A stretch of DNA of 64,000 nt, taken from positions 434,001 through 498,000 of the forward strand of contig JAZGTN010000118.1 of NCBI GenBank assembly GCA_037783415.1. Reading direction: 5' to 3'. The stretch is from Leptasterias polaris (lineage: Eukaryota > Echinodermata > Asteroidea > Forcipulatida > Asteriidae). The translations under genes were made by a program, and so were the position numbers. The notes under the pieces were generated by a model. The model was not told the origin of the DNA. It saw nothing but the letters and a program-made list of their open reading frames with translations, and did not search any database. The stretch's first letter is position 1; the number at the start of each line of letters is the position of its first letter. Shown in pieces: positions 46,053 to 59,430 of the stretch.

Positions 46053-48036
46053 AGTACATTACTCAGAACATACCAACACAATGTCCCAGTTAATGTAGTG
46101 GACTGGTGCCTGATGCCCCTCGTTGAAGAGGTCGTCCAAACATGATATCGAAATTATTCATCTAGTTTGACACTGGTCTCAGCGGTCCATCTCTCGACCT
46201 GTACTATGCTTTACAGGACCAGTAGGGCACAACTCCTCAATTCATCACCAACATGAACAAATAAATAAATTAATGATTGGGGGGGGGGGGGGGGCGGGTC
46301 TCAATAAAGAGCTTTCATCCACAAAACAACATGACCACAATTACCAAAGATCTTCTACTCGAAGTCAAACATAAGTAAACATTATAAAATACCAAATCTA
46401 CACAAAGCTATAAACAACTGTAACCAAACTTGAGACAAGTCAGTTTGTTGCTCTTTGTATATTTAATATTCAAGGAGGCCTTTAACTGCATTCTTGGACA
46501 GCAATATCATTCAATTGACCACACTGCACACTGGTCTGAATTCTTTCAACATAAATAAATGATTCGATAAACATTACTTGATTCTTAAAACGTAGTGATG
46601 TATGAAAGAAATATTTGAAAGGGTAAACGACCATTACCAGTAGCGACTTGGTTCATCTCTATGGCCCACGGTCTACACCCTCACGGAGCCCAGACCGAAG
46701 CTGGACGATGTACAAGATGGTGAGCAATCCCAAAATATGCAAATTCAAAATACCCTCGGGCTGATGTATGTTTTCAGAGCCGATTACATGTTATCACTTA
46801 CCTTAAATTATCTTCTTTGATTTAATATGAGTTTGATTGTAAACCATTGCGTGGATGGTGTGCTGCGATCGTCTGACGGTTGATCACAAGATGATGGTTT
46901 TAAAAGACTTCATCTAGTAGTGTTCGAGATATCGTTTATGTACATAAATTACTTTTTTCCCATTGTCCGTTATCCTAAGAATGTCGAAGACGAGGGTCGC
47001 CATATTGACATATTATAAATGCTGAGTGGATTAAAGCGATCGATTTCTGGGAAGTTAGTTTAGTGGATGAACTTTTCACTAGCCATCTCGTCAACACAGT
47101 TAGTTTCACATGCACTTTGTTTTGATACTCAAAAAGCACGTAGAAAGGACAGAAGAGTGCGGGACCCTGGTTTTTATTTTAACGAAGGTTTAGCAGAGTG
47201 GCATAAAGATGATTGTTCAAAAAAACAAATCTATATTTACAAAGTTTTTAACTGTTTGTAAAACCAAAAATTTCAATGAATTTTACAACTAGTCATATCC
47301 ATGGAAGATTCTGAATGTTATGGTCCTTGCGCTACGATTCTTCAAAAGCTGCATTGGCGTAGCCAAGGTAAATGTTTAGGGTATTCAGATTTTTATAGGG
47401 GAGAATTAAGAGGGCACCGCTGGCAAATTAACAAATCTTTCATTGTCGCAATCTTTACAAAATCTTAATCTACGCAATGACGGATTCCAAACAACCCACT
47501 GAGCTCCCTTTTTCAGCGCTCCGTTTCCATATTAGCTTTCAAAGTCATTCCATAATTTGGTTGGAATTTTGCATCTTTCTTCTAAATCTGTAGCGATTGA
47601 CCAGATAATGTTCTGCATTGTGCTGGTTGTTTGATCACATAGTAAATGGGATCCAGTTTCACGGAACCTGGTATTTAGAGTGTCAATGTATCATCCAGAT
47701 GTTATAAGTGCAACTTTATTACCATAGTTCTATGGTAGACCATCTGCCAAATTAGTTTAATACAGATTACTGCCTACGATCCGTACACGACAATCTAAAT
47801 GCTCTAGTGTGTTTGATAATAAAGTGATACACTACCAAGCTAGTCTAACTTACGGTCAGTTCACAATATCAAACGATGGCATGAATTCAGTGAAAGGGCG
47901 TTCTAACTCACCATAATTCAAAATTATAGTGAAATTATATGTGTTGTTTTCACGTGTCCGGCTATATCCTTGAATAACTCAACCTTGTTTGTTTTACTAA
48001 TTGAGTTTTGTAAATTGGTTTTAACTTCTACCATTC
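46053..48036. other. Unannotated stretch
   Basis: A run of 16 G lies at 46279-46294. CATTGGCGTAGCCAAGG near 47352 resembles an hAT-type terminus with no partner found. No gene was recognised. Confidence 0.4.
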
Positions 48037-48440
48037 AATTCAATCAAACATTTATTTCCGTACTCACAAAAAGAAAATACAAAATCATGTGGACAAATTT
48101 ATAGTAGTACAATGCAAACAAAAAGTAAACACGACGACCAATGAAAATGCTACTGCAAAAAATTAAACAATCTAGGCTGTGAGTAAGGAGGCTGTTCAAA
48201 TAAGCCAAGGCTTGTGGGGAACATGATACAATAACAAGAAACAAAAACAAAACAAAATCAACGGACAGAAGAGAATGCAAAATGAACCGGTAAGGAGCTT
48301 TCTATGCAGATAAGCCCAAGAAATATTGACAAAAAATTAGGACCAGCTATAAGCAAAAACAAAAGTGAAGCTGAAGACTCGGGAGACAAATTGACATACT
48401 GATTTTGTACACAAAATATGCTCACTCCTAACCAAATCAC
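48037..48440 (-). mobile_element. Probable LINE 3' untranslated region and tail
   Basis: On the minus strand the block ends ACGGAAATAAATGTTTGATT followed by GAATTGAA, resembling the tail of the LINE at 36213-36235 (GGAAATAAATGTTTG...GATTGATT). The sequence upstream is T-rich on the minus strand and non-coding. The 5' boundary is a guess. Confidence 0.5.
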
Positions 48441-50515
48441 TGACCCCTGTTGATTGACACCCCATTATTGACGTGTGGCATGGTCCACTTTTATGGTAAT
48501 TATGAGCTGACCGATGTGTACGATGTGCTAAAAAAATTGGTAGTATTAAAATATGTCAGCAAGTGCTGACATCGGCCATCATTGCACAGTTCTAAAAATA
48601 ACGTGGGAAGGTAGAAAATGAATTAATCAAAATAACATAATGACGAACTTGTTTGTTTTCTTTTATTCGATTTGGCGAGTCTAGATGAAGAAAATGGCAA
48701 ATGTTTTATGCTTTTGTTGAAAACTGTTGGATTTATTAATGAACGTATCTTGAAAATAAATGAAAATATATATATATATAAATATTACATTAAAAACAAA
48801 ATAAATAAATACTGACGCATTGAACAATTAAATTAAAAACAGTCTTCAAATAATGGTATTCTGTTCCGTTGACAGAGAGTAAATCTGAACATTGCGAGAA
48901 AGTTTATCTTGGATTATTATGAATCAATGGAACAAAGAAGACCGTGCAGCAAGAGTCCAAGGGAAACGTAAATATAAGACTCAAAAGTCAACAAAACGTG
49001 ACCTGATGAATGAGATTTGGCCATTGAGATCTCTTAATTTGCAATCGGTGTCTACAGCGAAATAACAAATAATCTGAAACCATTAGTACCTGGGTGTGAC
49101 CTCTCTCCCTTCAGAGCGGATCTTTACTACAATATTTGATTCGATTTAGGGATGCTCCACGATGTAACACTTTACAATTGCTTTTTAAATGTTTGTTTAC
49201 GTGACGTCGTTGCCCAAAAGAACACATCTGCTTATGATAACTACGTATGTTGGTTTGTTTTGTAACTATCCCAAAAAGAAAAATATTCTATATTTTCGTG
49301 CATTGTCTGTTTACCCTGAAAAAAAAACGACATAAAAAACAATTACATGCTTACTGCCTTTCAATTCGAGTTAATTGTATCATGGAGTAATTGCTCCATG
49401 ATACAATTGTTTAAGATTGATAGGCTACCAATTCAGAATCTAGTTTACAAAAACTTGAATTGTCAGTATTTTCCCTCATGAAGTATTTATGTTTCCCTTA
49501 GGTACCATTTCCTTATTGATTCGTGGTTATGCTTTATATAAAAGTCTTTCTTCTTCTACTCGCGATTTCTGTATGTCAGTGTGAACAGACTGCTCAACGG
49601 TAGTTGTTAAAGACAAGACCGCGGATAATCCCCAACCCACTTATCACGTGCTTGGAACACATGGGTGCAACACACTAATAGGCTAAGCTTCTCTTTGCTA
49701 GATGCTAACATGTAAAAGAAGCTTATTTTTTAGAAGAAAAAAAAGCTAAACAAATATACAAAAATCCCATCAGTCGCTTGAGAACAAACTGGATGCATTT
49801 TCTAACAGCTGAACTTCAGTTTTTCTTTCAATTTTAGTGGGTATAAATTATATATAAAGCCGGATTGGTTTTTGAGCTAGGCTCATTCAAAACAAAAACA
49901 CCCATCAATGACTATAAACCGGCCAGATACCATCTTGGTTAAAATTCAACAACCCCCTGGAGCACACTTATTGGAGCACACTTATTGATAACCCCAAAAA
50001 GGCATGGCCTTAAATAAATTTTTGACTAACAGAAAATTTGTTGATTTACATACCGCAGATAATCCCAACCATCTTCTCGTTACCAGGAGGGCGCTGTTTC
50101 AAGTTATTAACTTTGTGGATTCCAAGAAAGAAGTTGTCCATAAATGACGATAGGGGTCGCTCTTAAAGAAACCATTTGTCAAATATCAATTTGCAAGTAC
50201 TTTTGGTTTCCTTACAGTCATAGAAAAGTCATCAACTGATTGCGGTCTTAGTACAAAATGAAACATTAATTCATCAACACATAATGCGCTTAGAGTTTAT
50301 CAAAAACGTTTTTATTTTTTTAAATGGTTTTGGTCCCAATTTGGGAACCTTACGCTGTGGACCGTTTACGCTGTATTGCCGTTTATAGAGGAAGAGGGTA
50401 TCCCCAATGTTCTCATAACACACTATTTCCCTCTTGTACAGAAAACCCACCCTCTAAAATCCACTGAATAATTCCTGAGATTTTAAGCACACAATGAAGA
50501 CACAACAGAGAGAGG
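48441..50515. other. Unannotated stretch with short hairpins
   Basis: ATGTCAGCA ag TGCTGACAT (48553-48572) is a perfect hairpin, and an AT dinucleotide run lies near 48765-48780. GGAGCACACTTATT is duplicated at 49968-49996. No gene was recognised. Confidence 0.45.
49373..49408. repeat. Perfect 15 bp-arm hairpin
   Basis: AATTGTATCATGGAG and its exact reverse complement flank a 6 nt loop. No associated gene. Confidence 0.7.
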
Positions 50516-50603
50516 ATGGTACCACCATGCCCAATATCAAGCATCACATTGTGGAGGTCATGGTACCACCATGCCCAATATCAAGCATCACATTGTGGAG
50601 GTC
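50516..50603. repeat. 44 bp tandem duplication, two copies
   Basis: ATGGTACCACCATGCCCAAT through GTGGAGGTC is repeated perfectly with a 44 bp period (50516 and 50560). The identity suggests a recent duplication or an assembly effect. Confidence 0.9.
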
Positions 50604-51259
50604 GGGTGTTACATCTCATGTGACTCAGCCAAAAATATGTTATGTCGAAAACAAATAGTTCTCAGGGCTAACACATTACAATTTTAACCTTTGTCTATTT
50701 ACGTTTATTCTTATTATGTGTTTTTATTTCGAATTCTGTTTTGAGTATTCAAAACAAAAGAAATAAATAAATACATGAATATTAAAGATATTAACAACTG
50801 TTTTTAAACCCTCGTGGCAATATCCTTGAATCAGTCTGATAGTGCCGAGATGATTGCGCAATAGTTTGTCAACACTTGTGTAGTTTTGGTTAAACTTTAC
50901 AAATCGAATCAAGTCAATGTAACCCAAGAGAGTGCTGAGTGACCATTAAAGCAGTCACATTCTAATTGCTTCTTACTCTAGATTAAAACTATTAGCTTGA
51001 TTAGTTGCTTACCATTTTATTGTCTTTGTGACCTGGTTCCTTGGTAAGACACAGTCATGATCTCAAGACTTCGATGAAGGGAGAAGACGAAAGCTGCAGA
51101 CTTGAGGCAGTTATACAAACAAAGCAAGAAAGATGGCACAGCGCCCTCATTCGGGTTCGCTTCCCTTCATATCACGGCCGTTATGTAGATTGTAGGCGTG
51201 AATGGTGTCTTCTTCGGGCACATCGCCTTTGATGATTTATACTGAGAGTGTATGAATAG
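50604..51259. other. Unannotated stretch
   Basis: No feature recognised. Confidence 0.45.
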
Positions 51260-51415
51260 ACCGATCCATTAAGCCCCGCCTCCTTACGAGTTGACCAATC
51301 ACAGCCGCGAAACCCGATCACCATTAGTGCAAAGATCACCAAACGGCCCAAATGGTGATCAGATATCGCGATTGTGATTGGTCAATGAGAAATGGGCGTG
51401 GCTTAATGGATCGGT
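51260..51415. mobile_element. 156 bp miniature inverted-repeat element
   Basis: ACCGATCCATTAAGCC at the left is exactly inverted at the right, and TTGACCAATCACA (left) pairs with TGTGATTGGTCAA (right). In the centre GATCACCATT and AATGGTGATC form a further inverted pair. CCAAT boxes therefore occur in both arms. It has no coding capacity. Confidence 0.75.
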
Positions 51416-53460
51416 GTATTGTTATGTCAAGTACCGTTATGTGGCAAAGTTGTGGTCAGGTTTTTGTTCATGTCGATGCCATCCTCAAGTGTACAAAATA
51501 ACTTTCCTCAAGACACAATTTGAATCCAGCTTTGAATTCGTGTATTCAATGGCACAAAAAAGTGAGTGATCTGGGTGGGATTTGGAATGCGTTGCAGGAC
51601 ATACATCATTATACAATCTGAATTCCAATGCTGTAACCGTTTTTAATATAAATGGGAATATATAACCTCAGTATGTACCAAGACATTGAAAGTCTTTCGC
51701 CGATTGGTTATCTTTATTTTGGTACTCGATATGTGGCATGCTGTGTCTCCCCCTCCTATTGTTTGGTATGGGGATCTCAGGAATTCTTTCAAGGATTTTA
51801 GGGGGGGGGTTATGTATAAAGAGGAAAATAATGTGTTAACGTATGGGAACTATTGCGGGTACACCCTCAATGATTTGCCGTAAACATTAAACAGAAGAAA
51901 GATAGAAAGAGTTAGAAAGATGGACATACAAATATCGTATCAAATAGTAAGAGATTTGTTAGAGAGGACAAGAAAGTGGAGAATCAAATGTTGACTCCCG
52001 GTCTTATAATGATAAGATTGGCACAACTAGTTTTACTATGGGATTCTTAACATGGTAACATAGCAAGAGGGCGTCCTGCTGCTACGTTTGTGGACACCCC
52101 TGGAGCGTGACTCTGACATTAACTGACGTAATTTCCAAGCAAGCATAGAACGAAGGGACTAGTAGTAGTGGAGAGACGTTGGAAGCAATGCCCGGGTTTG
52201 CTCGAGTTGATGAAGATTGTGAATGAGTTCATACACTCAGCTACGGGTAGAGAGGAAGGGGGTGGGGCTATAGCAAGTTAACAACTATGAAGGTCACTTT
52301 TAACCGTTGTGATTTTATTTTAAGAATTGGTTCGTATTCCGGAATGTAACCTAATTTATGCACGTTCGTTTCTGCCATTACTAGCAAGGACATTACTTAC
52401 TTACTTACGGCAAGTTTGTCATCTGTTATGACTAAAATATATCCTTGTTCGGCGAAAAAGATACAATTTTGGTCAAAATGGATCACAAGGTGATTGTCAA
52501 ATTTTCCTTTTTTCCTGTCGCTCCTCGGGATAAAGTCAGGGTGTTTCCACGCCTCTAAACGCTTAGATAATTAGGGTAATAAATCAGTTACTGGGTAACT
52601 AATTGACTCAAATAATTCTATACAATATCTGGGCATGTTAAGAAGTCACTTAGATGCAAAAATGGATGGAAAATACACAGACAATTTTGTTACTATACCT
52701 TAGATGGTGTGGCAGAATCAAGCCATTTTAAGGATTTGCTTATAAATTAGGCTTTTAAAGCATTTATTTTATTATAATTATTTTTAGTTTTTCTTTTGGT
52801 TTTTTGTTTTTTTTATATATATTCAGCGCTTAGCATTGGCTGGTATCAGGAGCTTATTCAGTGTTGTGCACACAGAGAAGCATCACTGCAATGACAGAGC
52901 CCTCTGTTGTCAACATCAATGCTTTTTTCCCATCTACACCGCGGTGTACTCTGTGCTGTCCAAATTATCATGATACAGTTTCAAGACGCCAGCCTGTCTA
53001 AATGATTACCACAGAATTTAGCTTATAAGTTATCCAAACAACACGGGAGAAATCTTGGATCGATTAGATTTATGTTAAACCCGTCTAGAACCGTCGTTCA
53101 CGGTCGCCAAGAATGATTTATTTATTCAATTCAGCTTAGTATGTATGAAACCTTGTTAGTTCCTCTAATGGTACAGGTATACTGAACTGCTAACAGCCAA
53201 CTGTATCGTTGTGTGTAATAACGGAATTGGCAACAAATTTAGTAGAGTTGGTCTTGCGCAGAGGATGATTTGAGATATCAACGGTTAAAGGGGAGGGGTC
53301 AACAAAAAGCCTAGATCGACCAAAATAAGCATCAAATAAATAACTCAAATCAAAGGATGAATAAGAACAGTTACACAATCCGTTGAACAATAGCATAGTT
53401 TTGTGTGGTAGATCGTTAATGATTTGCATATTAAACTCTGCATTACATTTAGTCAAAATA
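51416..53460. other. Unannotated stretch
   Basis: No feature recognised apart from short T-rich tracts (52790-52815). Confidence 0.45.
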
Positions 53461-53475
53461 AAATATTGAAGGTAC

Positions 53476-53488
53476 GGGGGGGGGGGGG
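53476..53488. repeat. Poly-G run (13 bp)
   Basis: A homopolymer inside a chance 133-codon minus-strand open frame (53190-53591), in which it reads as Pro residues. Confidence 0.9.
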
Positions 53489-56335
53489 AAGGGAAGAAAT
53501 GGCAATCATTCAAAGTAGTGAACAAACCTAATAATTGTGCTGTGATTTTGGTCTCAGTGATTTGGCGAAGAAGGCTAGCAAATAATTTCATGTCGTGGTT
53601 CTAACAAGAGGTAGATTTTGAAGTTTCGAAAAATCTTCTTCCTTTTTTCAGTACAAATTTGATTATTTCAATTTCAGATTTCATATGACTTTAAATTGTC
53701 CAAAATCATTCCGCGAAGCCTCTGCAAAGTATTATTTGTACAAATTATCTTATTATGTGGTCTTCTTAAGTTGTACATCTCTAAATCGGAGACTGAGTCT
53801 GGTAATAAATTGGCTCAATAAATTAATACAAATAACAAATGTTCTTTTATATAGACCATGTGACCTGTGCCATCACATGTTTACAAAAGAGCCACAGCGC
53901 CTGAATTTATGTGAAAATTATGACACAAAATGTAAATTTTCCCATATAGCCTGTGTAGTATCTTGCCCGTCAGGAAATGCATTATAATGTACAAGGTCAC
54001 CACTCCGTAAACAAAGGTAACATGGTCTATAGAAGAGCTTTTCGAGTTAGAAATGACGTTCATACTAGGCCTATGTTACGTATTGCACGAATTTATTAAA
54101 AGCTAAAATGTTCCCCCATGGACTGATGATAATGGCTTTTTCATGCAATACACGTCTTGTATGTGTAACTCTGACCAGTGTTACGGTGAAAGCATTTATA
54201 CATTGTACTTGAAAAAAGTCATTCCCCTTGTTTTTCTGCGGAAGTAGTTGACCCAGAAATTACCGTACTGGTTCACGGAGCAAAAGGCAATGACGACGGC
54301 AAATCAAGAATACGTTCAAATTTAGTTTCAAAAGAATACGCCGACAGAAATACCCAGGGCACGTTTTGTCGTTACAAATTACGCTCTGGGACAAGCTATC
54401 ACATCGAAGAAGAAAAAACTACGATCCACATAAGATAAAATGATATAGCCGAATTCCTCTGCATTGATGTTGCCGGCAAACGTATCTGTTTCACTGGCAG
54501 ACAAAATGACAACAGCAGAGGCCATAGCATATTAGGGCTACAAGCAAAGCACGGTCAATGTCACGCATCCCTTTTGCGTGACTCGAGTCTGTGTGGCTTG
54601 CTAGACATGCCTTTGCCGGGTAAACAAACAATTAAAAGATTTATAAAGAACTACTGAAAAGTAGATAACACATGGACGAGTATTGTTATAATAGTACCAG
54701 GGCCTGTATTTACAATCAGTGTTGATATGTAGGTATACCAAACAAAACTCAAGCAAAAACCTCTGAGAGGTCCCGCGTCTTCCCTAATGGACATGAAGAA
54801 AACGTTTATTACTCGTTAAATAAATAAACAAAGACAATGTAATTGTAATCTCATGGCATTATTTTCCCTGGTTTAAGATAAGCTCTGTTTTATCATTGGT
54901 ATTTTATTTGTAACTGTGTTCATCGTAATTTTTATTTTCATTCATTGAAATGCCGATCAATTTCTCTTCGAATTGGTAGTGATTGTACCTCACTGTGTTC
55001 TTGATATTTATCTTGAAAAAATTAAGCTGTATAACTTCAATGCAATATAAAAAGAAACTAACAACAACAGAGGAAGACAAACAACTGTCTTGGACGAGCA
55101 CGGAGGTTGATATAGAATCATCATAACTATTGAACTTGTTAATGAACAAGTTTAAGTTTAAAGAAATAAAATCTCAAAGTCTGTACTTGTCCGGAAATAT
55201 TCGCAAACGGAAAGAATGAGCCTAATAATAATAATAATAATAACAATAAAAGACCGTGATATTATAGAGGTTCCCAGACAGTTAATATTGTCAAGAGAAC
55301 ACTAGCTATACCCACGGTGATATTTGATTGCATTTGTTACAGCCCCCCTTCGTCATTTTCTCAGATAACAATTTGATCAGTTTCTCAATTGTAAGAGTTA
55401 TCAACAACTTAATGAAATTTAAAGTCACCTTGGGACGTATAATGACAGTTTGAGAATCTCGTTTGTAAATAGATTCACATGAGAATTGTTGTTGGTATCG
55501 GAATCAAACAGGAAAGTTGTTCTTGTTTGTTGGGAAATTAGATTAAAAACTAGATATGGAGTATAGTTTGTTATTTATTACAATGTTTGTTAGCTACAAT
55601 GAATAATCTATTTTTATTTTGAGTTCGAGATGCGTGGCCATGAATCACCAGCATTTAAAAGAAAATTACACAAATGTTGAAGAATCTGTCATTGACAAAG
55701 CAAATTCCTCTCACAAAAATAACACTTGGTAAACGAATAGGCCGAATAAGTTTTTCAACTTTTTTGATGTTTCTTGGAAGGCCAAACAAATAATAATGAT
55801 AATAATAAAATCGGTAGACGCCATCTTTGCATGTGGTTCAAGACAATATTAAGTTGTTTACCTTTGTGTCGACCTTCGACAACGAATCATAAAAATTTCA
55901 ATTTTTTGTAAGAAAAGCGAGACTTCTGTGTCGAGGGCGAGCAAAATGATTTTTTTTTACTAGTCACTTTAAAGTTGTGGTTCATGGCTGGTAATTATGT
56001 TAAGTTTATTAAATCATATAGGCCTACTTTAGAATACCCGTACATTTTAAGTTCACTCAATTGAGTTTTGCATACGGACATAATTTGTACAGATTGGCTG
56101 ACTTATGTTGATTGAAAACGGCTGAGGTGAACTAAACTCATCATGGCCTACATAAACAACTAAACGGGGGAATAAAGGGAGCAGTTTTTGAGAACGATAT
56201 TCTTATTTTTTTATTTTATTTTAATCCTCCTTTGTGCACTTAATGTTGCCGACAATCATGGATGGTAATGACTCTGATGGTAATGACTCTGAAAATTAAT
56301 GGCAATAAAAGCTTACGTGGTAAGAAGTACAGCAG
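53489..56335. other. Unannotated AT-rich stretch
   Basis: TAGGCCTA lies at 54066-54073 and 56019-56026, and (AAT)n at 55223-55243 and near 55790-55808. No gene recognised. Confidence 0.45.
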
Positions 56336-56650
56336 CTCTTGGATGGTATAATGCATTTTGAGAAACTTTTCACTTTGAAGTACTGCGGTTATGGAAAAAT
56401 ATATCACTTTTTATCCCCCAAAAATTTGAATCTGAGAAGCGTTACGGCCGTAACGCTTCTCAGATTGTGTATTCCTATTGGGAATATTCTTCCTGCGTGG
56501 AAATATTCGCTCCGGTTTTTCGGTGATATCTCAAAAACGCGACCACCTTTTGAAGTGAAATTTTCACAGGTTAGTTTTATTGTATATACCTACAATTATA
56601 TAGGTTTGAAACAAACAGTGGGCTCCAATAACCAAACGTATACAGCACAT
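56336..56650. mobile_element. Diverged MITE with a 38 bp perfect central palindrome
   Basis: GGATGGTATAATGCATTTTG, GAGAAAC, TTTGAAGTAC, GAAATTTTCACAGGTTAG and ATAACCAA follow the order seen in the MITE family at 24244-24612. At the centre, 56429-56466 is a perfect 38 bp palindrome (AATCTGAGAAGCGTTACGG plus its reverse complement). Outer termini are not clearly resolved. Confidence 0.55.
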
Positions 56651-57400
56651 TTAACCATGTCTTGATTTATATTACAATAGTTAACTTATCGTATAATCTA
56701 CAAACGATTTGTTAGCCTTTAAAATAACACAAATAATCGATATAGAAGTTAACGGCCTGAACACATGTTGAAAATATGAAAAACTACTTATAATCGGCAT
56801 AGTATGGTATGTTAAACTAAACACACTTAGCTATCAAAATGTCATACGAAGAGCAAACCTACACTTAATGTCCTTTTCATTACTGACATATCCTTGAAAT
56901 ATCTGGTCATTGATCACATTATGGGGGGGGGGGGGGGGGGGTCGAAAGGGAGAAAAACATCGTCGATTTCATCGAAACGTGAAGAAGCGAGAATGAGGTT
57001 GAGTGGTGCGTACTTTACTTCAGGCGTTTACTCTGGATGAGTGCAAAGATTTAGATCCCTGGGAACCAACGATCGGCCGCGCGGCTTAGCAATCCATGGA
57101 TAGCCAGATCCACTGAGAAAAGGTCTTAAAGGGAATTACATAGTAAGCAGGGATTTGGGAACCAGGCAAATAATGCCCAACACGTGGTATGTGGCTGATT
57201 ACCCATGCATTATTGGTCAGCGAAAATAATTTTTAGAAACAGTCAAACTTTAAAAGCTCTGAATGAACATTTGTCAATTGTTCACCTTGAATTTTGATAA
57301 TCGGAAAGTTAACACAGATGATGTAGAATGCAGAGAAAGTCGTGGGTTCTATACCATGCAAGGGTGAATGGGGATGGCAGGACCTGAGCAGCTCGTTCAG
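56651..57400. other. Unannotated stretch with a poly-G run
   Basis: A run of 19 G lies at 56923-56941. No gene recognised. Confidence 0.45.
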
Positions 57401-57817
57401 GGTACTTTTGGTAATTGTCAAAGACCAGTATCCTCACTTGGTGTATCCCAACATATGCATGCACATGAGGATACTGGTATTTTTTTGTTTTGCCAAAAAG
57501 TACCTCTGCCTTTAACTAGCTTTTATAAGAACAAACCTGCGAAAGTTAGGGCCCCAATTGGTCATCGAAATTGCAAGAAGATATTGGAGGGGGGAGGGGA
57601 ACACACACACTCACTCTTGTTGGATAGAATTGTGTGCTTTCACATCCTGAGAAATGATTTTCTTTTTGTGTGAACAAAATATATCTTTCTCTTAAACTAC
57701 ATTACTTCAAAGGGTGTCGTTTCTAGCAAATGTTTTATCAACAGCTCCCCAGTGCATTTAATACCAAGTTAGTTGTCATGGTCATTAATTTTTGAAGAAA
57801 TTACCAAAGGTCTCCTT
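57401..57817. mobile_element. Diverged copy of the TA-flanked MITE family
   Basis: TTTTGGTAATTGTCAAAGAC, CTCACTTGGTGTATCCCAAC, CCAATTGGTCATCGAAATTG, ACTACATTACTTCAAAGGGT, GTCGTTTCTAGCAA and CAACAGCTCCCCAGTGCAT match the minus strand of 24244-24612 in order. The terminal GGCACTGGACACG is eroded. A local GAGGATACTGGT inverted pair (57428-57480) is specific to this copy. Confidence 0.7.
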
Positions 57818-59430
57818 ACTCTAAAGACTGTGGAGATTAAAACATTGAACAAATTAAACTAAAACAAAACAAAAATCCACTCACAGTATTTGTTTTTCTT
57901 TCATTTACTTGGTGCCTGACTTTCACTCGGTTTGACTTTCAGACTGTTTGTTAGTAATGCGAGCCATGCAATTTTCGAAATGTGAGGAAAATAGAACATG
58001 TGTTCCTTGGCTCCATTGTCTACTCAAGTGAGAGGGGAGACTCTGAGCTCTTTCCGGCAAGCCATCTTGATAATCATCCATTAATTTGTAGCTTAAATAC
58101 TGTAACCCGTTGGTGAGGAAACATGACACGTGGCAGTCACTATTGAATTGTTTAATGTCATTGTTTTTAAAGTCATTTTAATAGCCTTTTTCATTACGCA
58201 TGTGCTGTTTGTACAAATATTAAACTGTTACGTACGCGCGGTCGACGAGCTTTAGGCAAGAGATGTCGAATCAAACATGAAGGACTGAGGCATGGAAGAA
58301 GCATAATGCCCGATACTAAAGAATGAATTCCAATTCCTTGTGGGCTGTTTACCTCGTCCTATTTGTAAAAGCGACACATCGTATTTTGAGACTGTTGTAT
58401 GGCTTGCTCCGAGGGTACGGAAAATTCTGAGAAATTTGTGTCCAATAGGGTGGGTTAACGAATTCAGGTGAGTGTGGGCCATGGACCTTTTGGGGATGTA
58501 CAAGTGTACATTATTGACAAGTCTGCATCCCCATTCAGTGATTACTGCCGTGTACTGCTCGTTACTTTGGCACGTCTGAACGCCCTATTTATCTAGGATT
58601 TCTTCAATCCTTGATTCTTGGAATGTCAGAAGGTTCCATATTGAAAATCAATACCATTCGAAAGTCGCGGATTTTTGTCCAAATCCTTCCACTAAAAATT
58701 ATGATAACTCTCTGCCTAAACAGGAAATCCCCTCTGTTTTTTTCGTTCACACCAAATCGCCTCTTACATGTATGTCTTGATCCTCGTCATAAATCTATCC
58801 AAATATTCGGATTTCTTGACATGGACCTATAGGGATTTACAGGTTGGTATTACCATGGGAATGTTAAAAATAGCAATGTTCCCGAGCTCGCTCAATTTTG
58901 TTTTCCACATTTTTATATATATTTTATTTTTGACAGCCAAAGGGCGCCCTCAGAGTGCGATATTAATCATCTGGAGTCACTTCGCCTCCCACGCCCCGCT
59001 ATTGAGTTACACTAGTGTCTGTCATGGTTTCCTGAAAATGCTTTATCGCATAGGTTCATAATCCCGCAACTACAGCGGACTATACGGAACGGAAGTCGTG
59101 TCTTTCGAAACAATATTCCTATCAATGTATCAGTTTACGTTACTTTTAACTACAGCATGAAAGTTATATGAATTCTTGAGATTGACAGAAGAGAGCACTT
59201 CATGGGTCAACAGGTAGTCTGCTTCTTTCATTTGATGGTAGACATGTCCTGTGGCAAATTCTTGGCAGAGAGTGGTTAGTCGATAAACGTAGGTGTATCT
59301 TATTGTTGGGCCGCGTGGTGTTGAGTATTGATCACTTTATGCAGCTTGGAGCATCGGTGGAGTTCTGGATGGAGACTTGGTGCGAGGGGATAGATTGGTG
59401 TCCCAACCTTAATCTTCCCCAAATTGTGTA
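57818..59430. other. Unannotated stretch
   Basis: Short overlapping open frames on both strands show no recognised domain. No repeat or RNA gene was seen. Confidence 0.45.
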
